DNA of 64,000 bases, from positions 98,203,001 to 98,267,000 of the forward strand of contig CM059587.1 in NCBI GenBank assembly GCA_030407085.1. The letters run 5' to 3'. Numbering within the stretch: position 1 is the first letter of the stretch; every line of letters begins with the position of its first letter. Under the pieces are notes generated by a model that did no database searches, was not told the origin of the DNA, and saw only the letters and a program-made list of their open reading frames with translations. Below, one piece after another: positions 1 through 12,200 of this stretch. Source of the DNA: Trichopria drosophilae (lineage: Eukaryota; Arthropoda; Insecta; Hymenoptera; Diapriidae). Both the position numbers and the translations under genes were made by a program.

Positions 1-593
1 TGAAGATTTAAAAAAATGTATGAAAGTTTTCTATCATTTTCAAAAGGTTTTATTTATACAAATATTTGTTTAAATAGAGAATTAGTATGGCAAATATTTT
101 TGAAATATTCTGTAAAGTATCTTTATAGAAAGATAAATATCTTTAAATATAAAATTGTTTGCATTTATTTTTGTTAAACTATTAAATTTTATTCAAATCT
201 GTTAGAATATATTCAATACCGAAATGTGTTATTGTTAAACGTCTTTATTTTTGTTGCAATGTACCAGAACGTTTAAAACTGAGCAGTACCACAAATATAT
301 TTCATTTAAGATTATTTCTTTTCTCAAAATTGTTGGTTTTTGGTGAAATCGGTCGAAAATGTTCAAAACTGAAATATGTTATTGATAAAAAAACGTCAAT
401 ATTTGTTTAAATTTGTGAGAAAGCATTTAAAATCATTTAAAAGAATTTTATGCGAAACACGATAAAATAAAGCATTTTTCTAAAAATGAAATTGTGCCAT
501 TTTTTGTTAAATAATGTTTTTCACTTTTTAAAGATTTCTCTACAATTTACTTTTTCCCTGACCAATTTTGAAATTCCCTGACATTTCCCTGAC
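1..593. repeat. Dispersed repeat, cut by the window edge
   Basis: Bases 1-540 are a near-identical copy of 10852-11380. The visible differences are a 20-base insertion near 200 and scattered substitutions. The copy at 1-540 lacks the TA-flanked element that sits at 11386-11856 in the other copy. It runs into a stretch with repeated CCCTGAC words (about 546-593), which also occur near 10265-10300. No coding potential is seen. This sequence lies in the first intron of the gene whose first exon is at 761-863. Confidence 0.75.
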
Positions 594-760
594 GGTGGCC
601 ACCATGATCAACGTAAGAGATTTAAAATACTCTACCTGCACCATTTTAAGCTCGATACAAACCTTTCGATTTAACCTCACCCTTGACTTTTTATTAAAAC
701 TACAAAAATAACAGCTAAAGCGACAGAAACAAAGGAGCGAAAGCTTTTGAAAGCACATAC

Positions 761-863
761 CGAAAGTCCCTTCTTCCTTACTGTCGGCGTCCTCGTACCG
801 TGGCAATCCCGACGCGAGGAGTAGCGTGCCCAGGACGCAGATTACTTGGCCTAATACTCTCAT
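761..863 (-). CDS. First coding exon of a secreted protein (partial gene)
   Basis: The ATG at 863-861 begins a typical signal peptide (MRVLGQVICVLGTLLLASG: short positive N-terminus, leucine-rich core, small residues at the likely cleavage point). An acidic stretch follows (PRYEDADSKEEGTF). After 34 codons and one base the frame meets a good donor, GTATGT, at 760-755, so the exon ends at 761 in phase 1. The following intron runs off the left edge. A TATA-like box lies about 55 bases upstream. I do not recognise the family, because too little mature protein is present. The call as a secreted or membrane protein rests on the signal peptide alone. Confidence 0.6.
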
Positions 864-917
864 GTCGCTTAGTTAGTTTCCTTCGTGTTTTTTTTTTTCC
901 CTGGACTTCGTGTGCGC

Positions 918-924
918 TTAAATA
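918..924 (-). promoter_or_regulatory. TATA-like box for the secreted-protein gene
   Basis: On the minus strand the sequence reads TATTTAA, 55-61 bases upstream of the ATG at 863. With usual TATA spacing this puts transcription start near 890-895 and gives a leader of about 30 nt. It lies only about 1 kb beyond the stop codon of the preceding gene (TTC14). Confidence 0.4.
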
Positions 925-1512
925 CCGTGCGTCGGTGCGATTAACTTGGTGCAATCACGGAGCTTTGCATACGAGTGCACTGATACCAATAAAACTGGTT
1001 TATTTCTTTCGACACCAAAAGCTATAATACCGGATACTTGTCGAAAGCGGAAGTCGTTTCCGTTCGGGACGATAAGGACGGCTCTTGCCTAACCAAAATC
1101 GGCGCTTCTCTGACGACTCATATGTATATATATAATATATATTTTTTCTTATTTTTCCATGTTTTTAGTGTACATTTAAAACTAAATTACATACACAGGA
1201 GCAGGTTCGAGACCCAATCGCGAACAAAACGTTTTTGCTCAAACGAAAAGAAAAAGACAGCTATCTTAAAAATAAAACAAAACTAAAAAAAAAATAAAAA
1301 AAAAAAAAAAAAATTGCAAATTTTGTTTCAACATTAGATTGAGAACGATGTCGCGGTCGTTAAAATTAAGCGTCCCGTTTAGCCAACCATCTCCACGCAT
1401 TTTCTTTATACAAAATGGCTTCCGATAAATCGCGCACATTACGGAGGGGGACTCCGCGCTGATTGCGTAGTAGCTTTGACGACTGCTTCCTTTTTTTTGG
1501 CGAGAACCATCC

Positions 1513-1644
1513 TCAACCTCGGTACCAAGTTTTGGCTGCTATGGCTCTTTTGATCATTACATTCTGACTCCGCTGCTTCATACGCTGAATAAAATCGTTC
1601 TTGTCATCCGGATCCGGGTCGGGAACTTGCCTCGGGATATCTCT
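1513..1644 (-). CDS. Candidate alternative 3' terminal exon of TTC14 homolog
   Basis: Downstream of the TTC14 stop codon lies an open frame of 43 codons plus TGA. Its composition looks coding, not simple (RDIPRQVPDPDPDD, then KNDFIQRMKQRSQNVM, ending KTWYRG). It follows an acceptor TTGTTGTCAG at 1654-1645. Splicing from a weak donor GTTCGT at 1940 (after the AAG codon three codons before the TTC14 stop) would join it exactly in frame and replace the last two residues. The upstream extension of this frame runs through an (ATG)12 microsatellite (1684-1719), which is probably not coding. Alternatives: chance ORF in the 3' UTR, or an exon of another gene. Confidence 0.35.
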   Translation of the reverse strand, partial: RDIPRQVPDPDPDDKNDFIQRMKQRSQNVMIKRAIAAKTWYRG

Positions 1645-1679
1645 CTGACAACAAACAGAGTCGAGAGTTACGAAAGGAG

Positions 1680-1683
<4 letters not shown>

Positions 1684-1718
<35 letters not shown>

Positions 1719-1719
1719 A
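1684..1719. repeat. (ATG/CAT)12 microsatellite
   Basis: Twelve tandem CAT triplets on the plus strand (ATG on the minus strand), between the TTC14 stop and the left-hand gene. It would encode poly-Met if translated and is best treated as a 3' UTR or intergenic microsatellite. Confidence 0.85.
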
Positions 1720-1931
1720 TTGATCGTCCGAGTTTTACGAGCGCCCTCTTCTCCTCTGTGCGCACGACGTATCATATTATCGGTTAACTTAATATAATAA
1801 AGCCTTTCTTCGTTTACGAAAGTGACGAGACACTTTTTGATCTTTTTTTTTTCTATTTTATCTTTTTTTTTTTAGCTAATTAAAGTAACAAAACTGAATA
1901 CTTTTCGTGACAAACCCTAAAATATGGGCGC

Positions 1932-3288
1932 CTAACGAACCTTGGAATTTTCGCCTTCGTCCCATCTTTCATAGTCCTCGTCGTCGTCCCTCTCCTCGCC
2001 TTCGCTCAAAGGTCCTTCGTGCCTCTTGGGGGGCATCTCCCTCTCCGCCGAGCCTCCCTCGATCATCTTGTTGATCTTTTCCTTAGCCTCGTCGACCTTT
2101 CTCATGGGGTCCGGCGAGTAGCTCCGGTCGCTGTAACGATCGCGCGACATGGCGCGCCGGTCCCGGAAGTCCCGACGATCCCGGAAGTCCCGGAAGTTGC
2201 TGCCCTGCCGATTATTGTGGAAGTACCTCCCGCCGCGATTGTTCATGCGACCGCGATTGTTCGGTCCACGCTGATGCTGATAATTGCCGCGCCTGTTGTT
2301 GAAGCGATGGTGATTGTTCTGTTGATTGTTGTAAAATCGATTGCGATTGTGCTGGAAGTTGCCTCCGCCGCCTCCACCGCCGCCTCCGCGATTCTGATTG
2401 TTGTACGGCTGGAATCGTGGCTTGTAGTAAGTTCCTCGATTGTTGAACGGCCTCTGCTGGAATTGCCGATTCCTGTAATAATCGCGCTTGCGATCGAACG
2501 AGCGGCTGCGACTTCGACTCCTGGTGTACGAGCGCGAGCGTGACCTAGATCGCGATCTGCTGTACGATCCCGACGGCGATCTGCTGTACTTTCTCTCGTA
2601 GCTCATCGAGCGTCGATTGGAATACGAACGCGACCTGGAGCGCCGCGGCGATCGGGATCGCGACGACGCCGACGTGGAGCCGCTTCGCGATCGACTCCCC
2701 GACGGCCTGCTGCCCGGTCGTTCCTTCGAGCCGTGTTTCATCGATCGTCCCACCGAATCTCGCCTCTTGGGGCTGGACTTCCGCGACCTCTCGTTGTCGC
2801 TGTCCGAATCCGACCTGGATATCACTTTGCGCTCGTTCTTCGCCGAGGTCGGCCTCGACGCCGGCTCCGGAGGATGGCTACCGCCGCCGCTCGTCGACTG
2901 GCCGATAGGCTGGAACTTTCCGCCCAGGCTCGAACTGCTCGGCGCCGATTTGCTCTGGGCGCTTGGCTGCGAGGACGTCGTCGTCGACTCCTTGTATTGG
3001 AACTTCGAGGTACCTTGCGGGGGTGGGTACTTGACCGGCATTTGCTTGGCTGGTGATTCTTTGGGAACCGGGGGTTGAGCGGCGGCGGCGGCACTCGCTG
3101 ATGCTGCCGCTGCAGCCGCTCGTTTTTCGGCCAACTCCCGTTGCATTTGCTTCCGGACATTCATCGATTTCTCAAGAGCTACTCGCTGAGATTTATCATC
3201 GTCGTCTTCGTCCTCTTCGCTGTACGCGGCTTTCAGTTTCTTTTCCGACGGTATGTCCTGCCATTTCGAAGATGCGTGTGTATCTTTC
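1932..3288 (-). CDS. TTC14: TTC14 coding exon 12 (RS and RGG tail, stop)
   Basis: Acceptor TTTTGCAG ends at 3289. Encodes [20 protein letters not shown], an acidic run, polyalanine, Ser/Pro-rich sequence, long RS repeats, then an Asn/Arg/Gly-rich region with nine glycines in a row, and [14 protein letters not shown]. It ends [13 protein letters not shown] and TAG at 1934-1932. Base composition is much richer in GC than the flanks. Long open frames on the opposite strand here are shadows of the RS repeats. Confidence 0.93.
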
Positions 3289-6200
3289 CTGCAAAACAAA
3301 TCAAACAAAAATAACGTTAATTAGAACATTTTTTTTTTTTTTCAAAATACTAGTAAAATAATTTCGTTTCGTTGGGTTAAAGCTCATTTACATATTATTG
3401 TCGTGCTTTTTGCAATCAAAGTTAGATATACTCTAAAAATGTGTTTGTAATGTTTTTTTTAAATTTATACTTAATAATGCTGCCGTACCTCGGATGAAAA
3501 GTGGTAACCATTTTATACATTTTGCGATATTGATGAAAAACTGTTTTTGAGCAAATATGAATTTGTATATTTTTAAAAATTATTTTTGATACACGCATAT
3601 TTCAATTCGTGACTTAATCAATCATGTGACATAAACTTATTGCTAATTAGTTAGTAAACAGTAGTTGAAAATGGATATGGGCATTGTTCTAGAACTTTTA
3701 AACTTTGAGGTTGAAGAAAATTGCATTTTTTTTTTAGGCACATTCATGAAATTAATTTTATTGGCTTTAGAATTGATCAAATGACAGGAAAAACCTTGCG
3801 TGACTCATTTATACACAATGTATTTTTTTTTTAATGTAACATATGTTACGTTACTCGTAAAATTAGTTTTTAGTTTTGTAACGTTTAATATACATAAAAA
3901 ATTCTGTTCTTTTGCTTATGGTCTAATTTTTAGAAGCTAGTATATAAAATTAAACGTCTAGTTAATAGTTCAAATTTAAAATAACGGATTAAATATGGCG
4001 GACTACTTTTACAAAATTTCTTTGATTTTTATAAAATTTGATATGTTAGGGTTTTTGAGGCCACTGATTACAAATCCAAAGTCAGTTTTCATTAAAATTT
4101 GAAATCCAAATACATGATTTAACATTAAGGATACTAAAAAATTAAAACGATTTGTAAAGAATAATCATTTTATTATTGTCAAAAAGTGTGTTTTTTGTTG
4201 TATTAAAAAAACACAAAATTTATAAATACTTTAATAACATAGGAGAAAAGATGACAATGATTCCAAAGTACTTAGAAGCTAAATTGTAGATGTGCCATTA
4301 AATAATTTGATTTTTCAAAGTGAGTTTCGCTTGGATATTTAAAGTTTGACGTGGTCGCATTTTTTATGTATAGGTGGCAGACATTCGGGCAAAGGCTCAA
4401 ATTACTTCTTATCATATAGGTAATGTACCCCTGTTGTGTGGTTTCTTAAACACCAATGTGAAAGAAATTATCTAAGGTTGATTGCTAAATTGTCAACTAT
4501 AAAAAAAAGTTATCTCGCAAGTTTGAAGGTATATAATTTTATTCCTCAGTGAGGCACATCATTAAGTTAAGGATTTTTCATTTGTTTACACCCCCAAATA
4601 CTTCCACAAAAAACCACAGACCATAAAAAAAAAGGTTCAAAAAGTTTCAGTGTTAAAACTGAAAAAATAGTGAGTGTCGCGCACCAAAAACAGGCAAATT
4701 CACTAATTTTATTTACTCTCATTGTTTTCTACATATCTGTAATTAGTAATAAACACTTATTACATGTAAATCGAACAAAAATTTGTTGATCTGTAGTGTT
4801 ACAAAGTTATATTTAAAATTTTTATGGTATCATAATGAGCGACAACATAAAGTTTAAAAGTTCTAGAACAATGCCCATATACCGACTAATCAGGCAGTTA
4901 TGCAAGAAAGTGGTAACTACCAATTTATGTATGTACCATCTTTATCAGCTGTATTATTGACTTTACCGAGCTCTGCACGTAGAGTAACATTTTATATTCT
5001 TCAAATACTTCGTGTACTTATCTAACTGTAATATTTGTCATCTTTTTAGTAACATAATTCAGGGTTTCATATAATTTACTAGTAATGGGCATAAAAGTAT
5101 TGATACATAATATGAAATTATAAATTTAGTTTACATTTTCCACGGTAGTATTTAATTTGTTTAAAATGTGAGTTTCGTGAACTAATTTGTTTGATTCATA
5201 TAGCTACGAGTAAGGTGAACCATCGTATTCTAATTATATTTCGATAAGTGTTGGAATAAAATAAAATATCAGTTTTTATTACAATATTCGATATTTTAAT
5301 GCAATATCCCATCTCGGATCACTTTTGTTTATTTTATATATAAATAATATTATGCTCGGTAATTAAACATTCTAATTATCTGTTATATGCAGACGACCTA
5401 CAATTATATTCACTAATACATTCTCATGTAGATAAATTATGTTGATTTTCTTATCTGACCCTTTCATAAGTGAAATTTTCTTAGTTTTAATTTTCTTGTA
5501 TAATGTCAGAATGACTAGGTGTAATAATTAACTATATTGTTTTAACGTTTCGGCTCTGTTTTGAAGCCCTCTTCAGAAATTTATTTCTAAAAAATATAAA
5601 TACAAAAAATAGTTATATGAAAACTTTCTGATGAACTTTTCAATTAAATTTTTTAATAATAAAAAAAAAGAGAAAATTGTTTAAATAATTAATTTTGTAA
5701 AAAGGTTATTGTTTCTGCTTACCTTCATTTTGTAGTGAACTTATCACTGAATTTAAAAGTAAGTTTTCGTAGTCCATAAAATAATAAAAACGTCAAATTG
5801 ATAAAACTGAAAAAAGTAAAAAAATCTTATGAGTTTTTGTAAAATTTATTGTTGTGCTTACTGAGTTTTTACAAAAACTCATAAGATTTTTTACTTTTTT
5901 CAGTTTTATCAATTTGACGTTTTTATTATTTTATGGACTACGAAAACTTACTTTTAAATTCAGTGATAAGTTCACTACAAAATGAAGGTAAGCAGAAACA
6001 ATAAACTTTTCACAAAATTAATAAAAAATTATTTAAACAAAATTCTTTTTTTTTTATTATTAAAAAATTTAATTGAAAAGTTCATCAGAAAGTTTTCATA
6101 TAACTATTTTTTGTATTTATATTTTTTAGAAATAAATTTCTGAAGAGGGCTTCAAAACAGAGCCGAAACGTTAAAACAATATAGTTAATTATTACACCTA

Positions 6201-9200
6201 GTCATTCTCATGTAGATTCTTTAAATCTGGAAAAAGATGGTGAATCTATTATGGAATGGTGCAATACAAATCACTTGTTTTTAAACCTAGTTTTATAACG
6301 AAATTTTAAATAAAATTCAAGCAATAAAGCTTCTTTAACCAATTCTAAGATATTTTTATTCTTAGCAGATTTTCTCTAAAGTCCATATTTTTCAAGGAAA
6401 TAAATGATTAAACTTTTCTAAATTTTAAGACTCGTCAGTTTATTTCCTTGAAAAATATGGACTTTAAAGAAAATCTGCTAAGAAAATTCTTGAATGACTT
6501 ATTTAAACATTTTAATTTTTTTAATTTTCCAAAAACCGAAAAGTGCATCAATACATTGTGATAAAAATTGAGAAGGTTTCTTTAACCCAATTCTAAGACA
6601 TTTTTGTTCTTAGCAAATTTTCTCTAAAGTCTGTAGTTTTCAAGGAAAAAATTTCTCAAGTTTTACAAAGATTTTTGAGCTTCTAGGCGCCATTTTGGAA
6701 GTCGCCTAAAATCATTATTTTGACGCATCATAAAAACTTGTTTAATGTTTTATTTTTAGACTAAAATATATATGAATTTATTATTATTTTCACTTATTAA
6801 AGTCATTTAAGATAAATTAAGCCCACCACACCTTTTTTTACCTATCCCAAATCCATTAAATCTGTATTTTCTACATTGTGCAAGTAGTCATTTTGTTTCC
6901 TTCAGACTATAATTAAATTTTATGTTTACCCCATTATAAGGGTTGTTCTAGGATTTACTGTAATTTTCACATAAAATTTAAATTCATCGTCGAAAAGTAC
7001 CCCGAAAATCTGTACTTACACTACAAAATAAATACAACGTGAATACCATATTTGATGGGGTGGTTTTTTATTTTTAATTATTTCAGGGGTTGTTTTTGAA
7101 TTTATTGTATTTTCGTCATTAGATTTGGATTCAACGTCGAGAAACACTCCGGAAAAGTGTATCTGCACTATGAAATAAATAAAAATTTGAATCCTATGTC
7201 TAAAGGGGTGAAGTATCTTTAAAACAACCCTTAAAATTTGGCTATCAACCCTTCAAAATGCTTTAAATATTTAATTAAATCTACAAATTTAACTTGTATA
7301 ATGTTCTCATAAAGAAAGACGTGTTTTCTACTGTTAAAAAAACATTTTTAAAAAATTTTTAACATTAGCAGTTCCGTTTCCTGTCGATGAATCAATATAT
7401 TGACGCACCTCATGATCTACACTTTGTGTATTGATCAATCATTGATATGAGGTACCTTAAATACCACTTTTCTGAGGGCGATATGCTCTTCTAAATCCCG
7501 GCAGTCTAAAGATTAAGAAGTGAGTAAATGAAGTTAATAATAATTTATTGAATTTAGATAATTTTCTATATTGTTCACTTTTTTCGTTTTAGAATTGTTT
7601 TTATACAAAGTTAATACTTTATAAATTTAATAATTCTTTTCTTAGTATTTTATTTTAAAAAATTAAACAATTTTTTTTTTTTAGAATGTTTGGTTTCATA
7701 CAATTACACATGTCTCTGTAAAGACACATGGTGTATGCGTGGCATTTCAGCGGTATTTAGATAAACAACAAATACTTTTAAAGGTATTTAATAATGTATA
7801 ATAATTAATTAAAGTGGTTGGGTGGTTACGTAAAACTAAATTTAATAACTTTTTATTTTTATTAAAGATAATCACTGTAATGTTCCGACAACAAATTTCT
7901 GTATTTTTTCCTATTCTCATTCTGACATCCGAAAGGTTTTTTTTTGTTTTTATGTGTATCATCGCCGAAAATTTTAGGTAAATAGTTTTTTTTATCATGA
8001 TTTTGTAAGTTTTAGTTGCTATAAAAAAATTTTTCTTTGTTTTTAGAAATAAATATGAAGAGGGCCATTATCGACGTTAGTTCTTTTTTCGTTTCAAATG
8101 ACAAAAATAGACGTAATCAGTTAAAGGACCATTTTACCAAAAAAACTTGATGTAAAAATTTGAAAATAAGCGATTATGTAAATTATAGATGACATTTTTA
8201 AATGTTATATAAAACTTTAAAATTCTTTCGAATTAATAAATAATTCCTTATTGTATAATTTGAAACAAATAAATACTTTTATCAGTGTACGATAAACACG
8301 AGACTACGTCTATATTGTAATATAATAATATTTATTTCTAATTCTTTGAATACATTTACAGTAATTGCAATGTGAAAAAAATTTCCAAAAAATTGGGAAT
8401 TTTTTATACTTATCAATTTTTTTTCGAGCTATTAGAATATTGGAATTTTATTGAAACCTTGCATAATGGTGCACAAAAGAGTTAAATTTTAAGAAAAAAT
8501 TTTACTTTTATTTTCTACATTATTCTAACGACCTCAAAATGGCGTCAACAATTAAAAATTTCTTTGAGAAATTTTTGGACGCTCTAACTCAAAAACTACG
8601 AACTTTTAAAAAAAAAAATGCCTGGAATGAAAAGTTCTTAAAATTCATCAAGCGATATAGTGGAATTTTTTCAAAATTTTTTGATGACATTTTGAGACAT
8701 TTTTTTTTCAACATTTTTTTCAAAATTGTAATTTATTTACAAAAAATTGTGAAAAAAATTTAGTTTATTCTCTGATGAATTCTAAGAGTTATTTATTCTA
8801 TTTCAAATTTCATATATTATAGTTTAGGATTTCTCCCCCCCCCCCCCCCCCCCAAAAAAAACTATCAACTTTTGGAAAAAATTACAAAGAACAAAAAAAC
8901 TCGTAGAATTCATAAGTGAATACATCAAATTTTTTTCAGAATTTTTCATAAATAAATTATGATTTTGAAAAAAATGTTGACAACAAATTTCTTAAAAAGT
9001 CATCACAAAAATCTGAAAAAACTCCACTATATTTCTCGATTAATTCCAAGAACTTTTCATTCTTAGCATTTTATTATAACAGCACGTAGTTTTTGAGTTA
9101 GAACGTTCTGAAATTTTTCAAAGAAATTTTCATTGTTTCGGCCATTTTGAGGTCGTTAGAATGATGTGGGGTATAAAAGTAAAATTTTTCTTAAAATTCA

Positions 9201-12200
9201 ACTATTTTATTCACCATTATGTTTCAATAAAACTCCAATATTCTAAGCTCGAAAAAAATTGATAGGAATAAATAATTCCCAATTTTTTGGGATTTTTTTT
9301 TTTAAATTCGGCGCCATATTGAAATTCCTGATGGCTGAAACACAATTTCGACCTCGAAAACAATGGGATATGTACCTTTCAATCGTTTTCAACCTCGATT
9401 TTCATACGAAATACTTGATTGATAATAAAGTATAAAAAATGCCATTTCAGGCGTTAATGGGTTAATGAAACTAAATTCTAAATCATTAAACTTAAAAATT
9501 CTTTAAACATTGTTATATTTACCTAGCTGCCTGTACGGCCTTCCATTTAGCGTTGAGGGAGGCTGTATCAATGTTAGTTTTCGGTTCTGGATGAATCAGT
9601 TGAGAGTCCTGTTCGAATATGTCGGCGATAGGTTTGCGTTGCATTTCTGTAAAAAAAATTCCATACACTTTAATCCAACTATCATATTCTCTCAATTTCA
9701 AAGAAATGTTAAGCTTTTATACTTTTTAATAACAATGAAAATACTTTGATAATAATTTAACTTTTAAACGATGAACAATACCTTTTCGTTGTTGAGCCAT
9801 CGCCAACTTCGGGTCGCGTTCGTGGTAAGATTTCGTTGCTTCTTCCCTCTCTCTTTCCCTTCGCACATCCTCTTCGCGGAGTTTCTCGGCATTACTAAGA
9901 GGGGAAGGTATGTCATTATACTGTGCTACATACCTATCGAATATAGAAAAATGTCAGTATCATGACAACACTGTCAAGAATGTCACACTCAACTCTGTCG
10001 ACATATTTTTCTGCCTAAAAGATTAGAAAAAAATCATCCATATTAGGGTTCCGCAAAACATTTTCTTTAACCCATCGAGTCCCAAAAAAAGGCAAAATTT
10101 CTATCTTACGTTTGACCTCAGGAAACTTTGTGAGTAAGTTAAAAAATCTTTTGGAAAATACCTAACCCTACTATTTTCCGGTACGATTACGATTACGAAA
10201 ATTTATGAAATAAATATATACGATTTTTTTATGAAAAATTTTTCATGATGGCCGCTTTTTTCTCGGAAGAAAATTCCCTGACTTTTCCCAGATTTTTCCC
10301 TGACCAATATTTTAACGATATCTATTAAAAATAAAGAATACGGATAAAAATGTTTTAAAAACAGCTACACATTTTCAATAAATTCTTTATTTTTTCAATC
10401 AACGACGAGTAGTATATTCTAAAACATATTATCTATAAAAATACAGAAAAAAAAACTCATGTTCCTGCGGATTTTTTCGTGTTTAATTCAAAATAATAGT
10501 AGAAAATTTGTTGGGGGTTCTTTGTCAAAATTTGTTATAAAATGTCAAGTTCTGCGGTAATATGTTACTCAATAATTATAAATGTTGATAAATTTCAGAA
10601 TTTAGGCGATTTTGGACAGTATATTCAAAGTATTGTTAAATTTCTTACGAATCTTGACAATAACAAAAAATTGCCATAAATTTTATATTTTTCAAATACT
10701 ATTGGACAAATATCAACTACTTAAAATAGAAATGGTAAAATAATCATTTAAACAAATTAATATTCTCAAAATTTGGGAGTTTTGTGCTGTTTTCAACATT
10801 TTAAAAATTTTTCTACGATTTTTAGACTTTTTATGCAATTTCAAAGATTTTTGAAGATTTAAAAAAATGTATGAAAGTTTTCTATCATTTTCAAAAGGTT
10901 TTATTTATACAAATATTTGTTTAAATAGAGAATTAGTATGGCAAATATTTTTGAAATATTCCGTAAAGTATCTTTATAGAAAGATAAATATCTTTAAATA
11001 TAAAATTGTTTGCATTTATTTTTGTTAAACTATTAAATTTTATTCAATACCGAAATGTGTTATTGTTAAACGTCTTTATTTTTGTTGCAATGTACCAGAA
11101 CGTTTAAAACTGAGCAGTACCACAAATATATTTAATTTAAGATTATTTCTTTTCTCAAAATTGTTGGTTTTTGGTGAAATCTGTCGAAAATGTTCAAAAT
11201 TGAAATATGTTATCGATAAAAAAACGTCAATATTTGTTTAAATTTGTGAGAAAGCATTTAAAATCATTTAAAAGAATTTTATGCGAAACAGGATAAATAA
11301 AGCATTTTTCTAAAAATGAAATTGTGCCATTTTTTGTTAAATAATCTTTTTCACTTTTTAAAGATTTGTCTGCAATTTACTTGTACGATTTTTTTTTTAA
11401 CAAAATGGCGGCCAAAAAACGAAAGCTAAAAAATATTAATTTTATTACTGTTTTTTGATGTTTTTTTTTTGTTCATTGGAATCGAGTAAATTATTCAATT
11501 ATTTAAGTAAAAACACTCAAATACAATATTTTTTTTTTTTTTTTTAATAACTATAAAAAGGGTTAATTATAAAAAAATAATGTGTTTAAGGTTTTAAAAA
11601 GTCGTTTTTTACGGTTTCTCGTTATTATTTCAACAGAAACTAATGCAATAACATAAATATCGTTGATTTTTGAAATACTGATTGATGATCTAATTCTTTT
11701 AGGGTAAAATTCGTAATATAGTCATAGACATAGACATTGGTCAGTTTCACTTGCGACTTTATGCCATCATTTGTCTAATCGATCAAAGTTCATCATCATA
11801 GGATGACACATTTTTAGCTTTCGTTTTTTGGCCGCCATTTTGTTTAAAAAAAATCGTACGATAATTAACCAAAGCTCCTTGTAAAGTTTAGATATTTTGT
11901 ACATATTTGCAATGGTAAAAAAAATTTCCTCCCCACTCAAAATTTTCGATTAATTAAAAATTTTTCATAAAAAAATCGTTTTTTTTTTTTTTAAATTGTT
12001 AATTAACAATTGAAAATCAAATTTTTACAATTTTAAAACTATTCTATCCAATATTTTCCAAAAGATTTTCTTACTTCTTCACAAAGTTTCCTGAGCTCAA
12101 ACGTAAGATACAAAATTTTGCCTTTTTTGGGACTTAATGGGTTAAATACTTAACCGACCTTTCTCTCGCTGTCTAGAACCAATATCCCACCAACATTTCA

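Noticed and set aside
1204..1214. GGTTCGAGACC, a perfect tRNA/SINE B-box word
   Set aside because: No A-box or cloverleaf upstream and no SINE-like tail, so a chance match.
2019..3160. Several long open frames on both strands over the RS-domain exon
   Set aside because: They are shadows of the GC-rich RS/Gly codon repeats of TTC14 exon 12; only the frame continuous with the spliced gene fits.
8833..8854. Poly-C run considered as a G-quadruplex or structural signal
   Set aside because: A single homopolymer inside a decayed TTAA element; related copies have a much shorter G run, so it is a slippage product.
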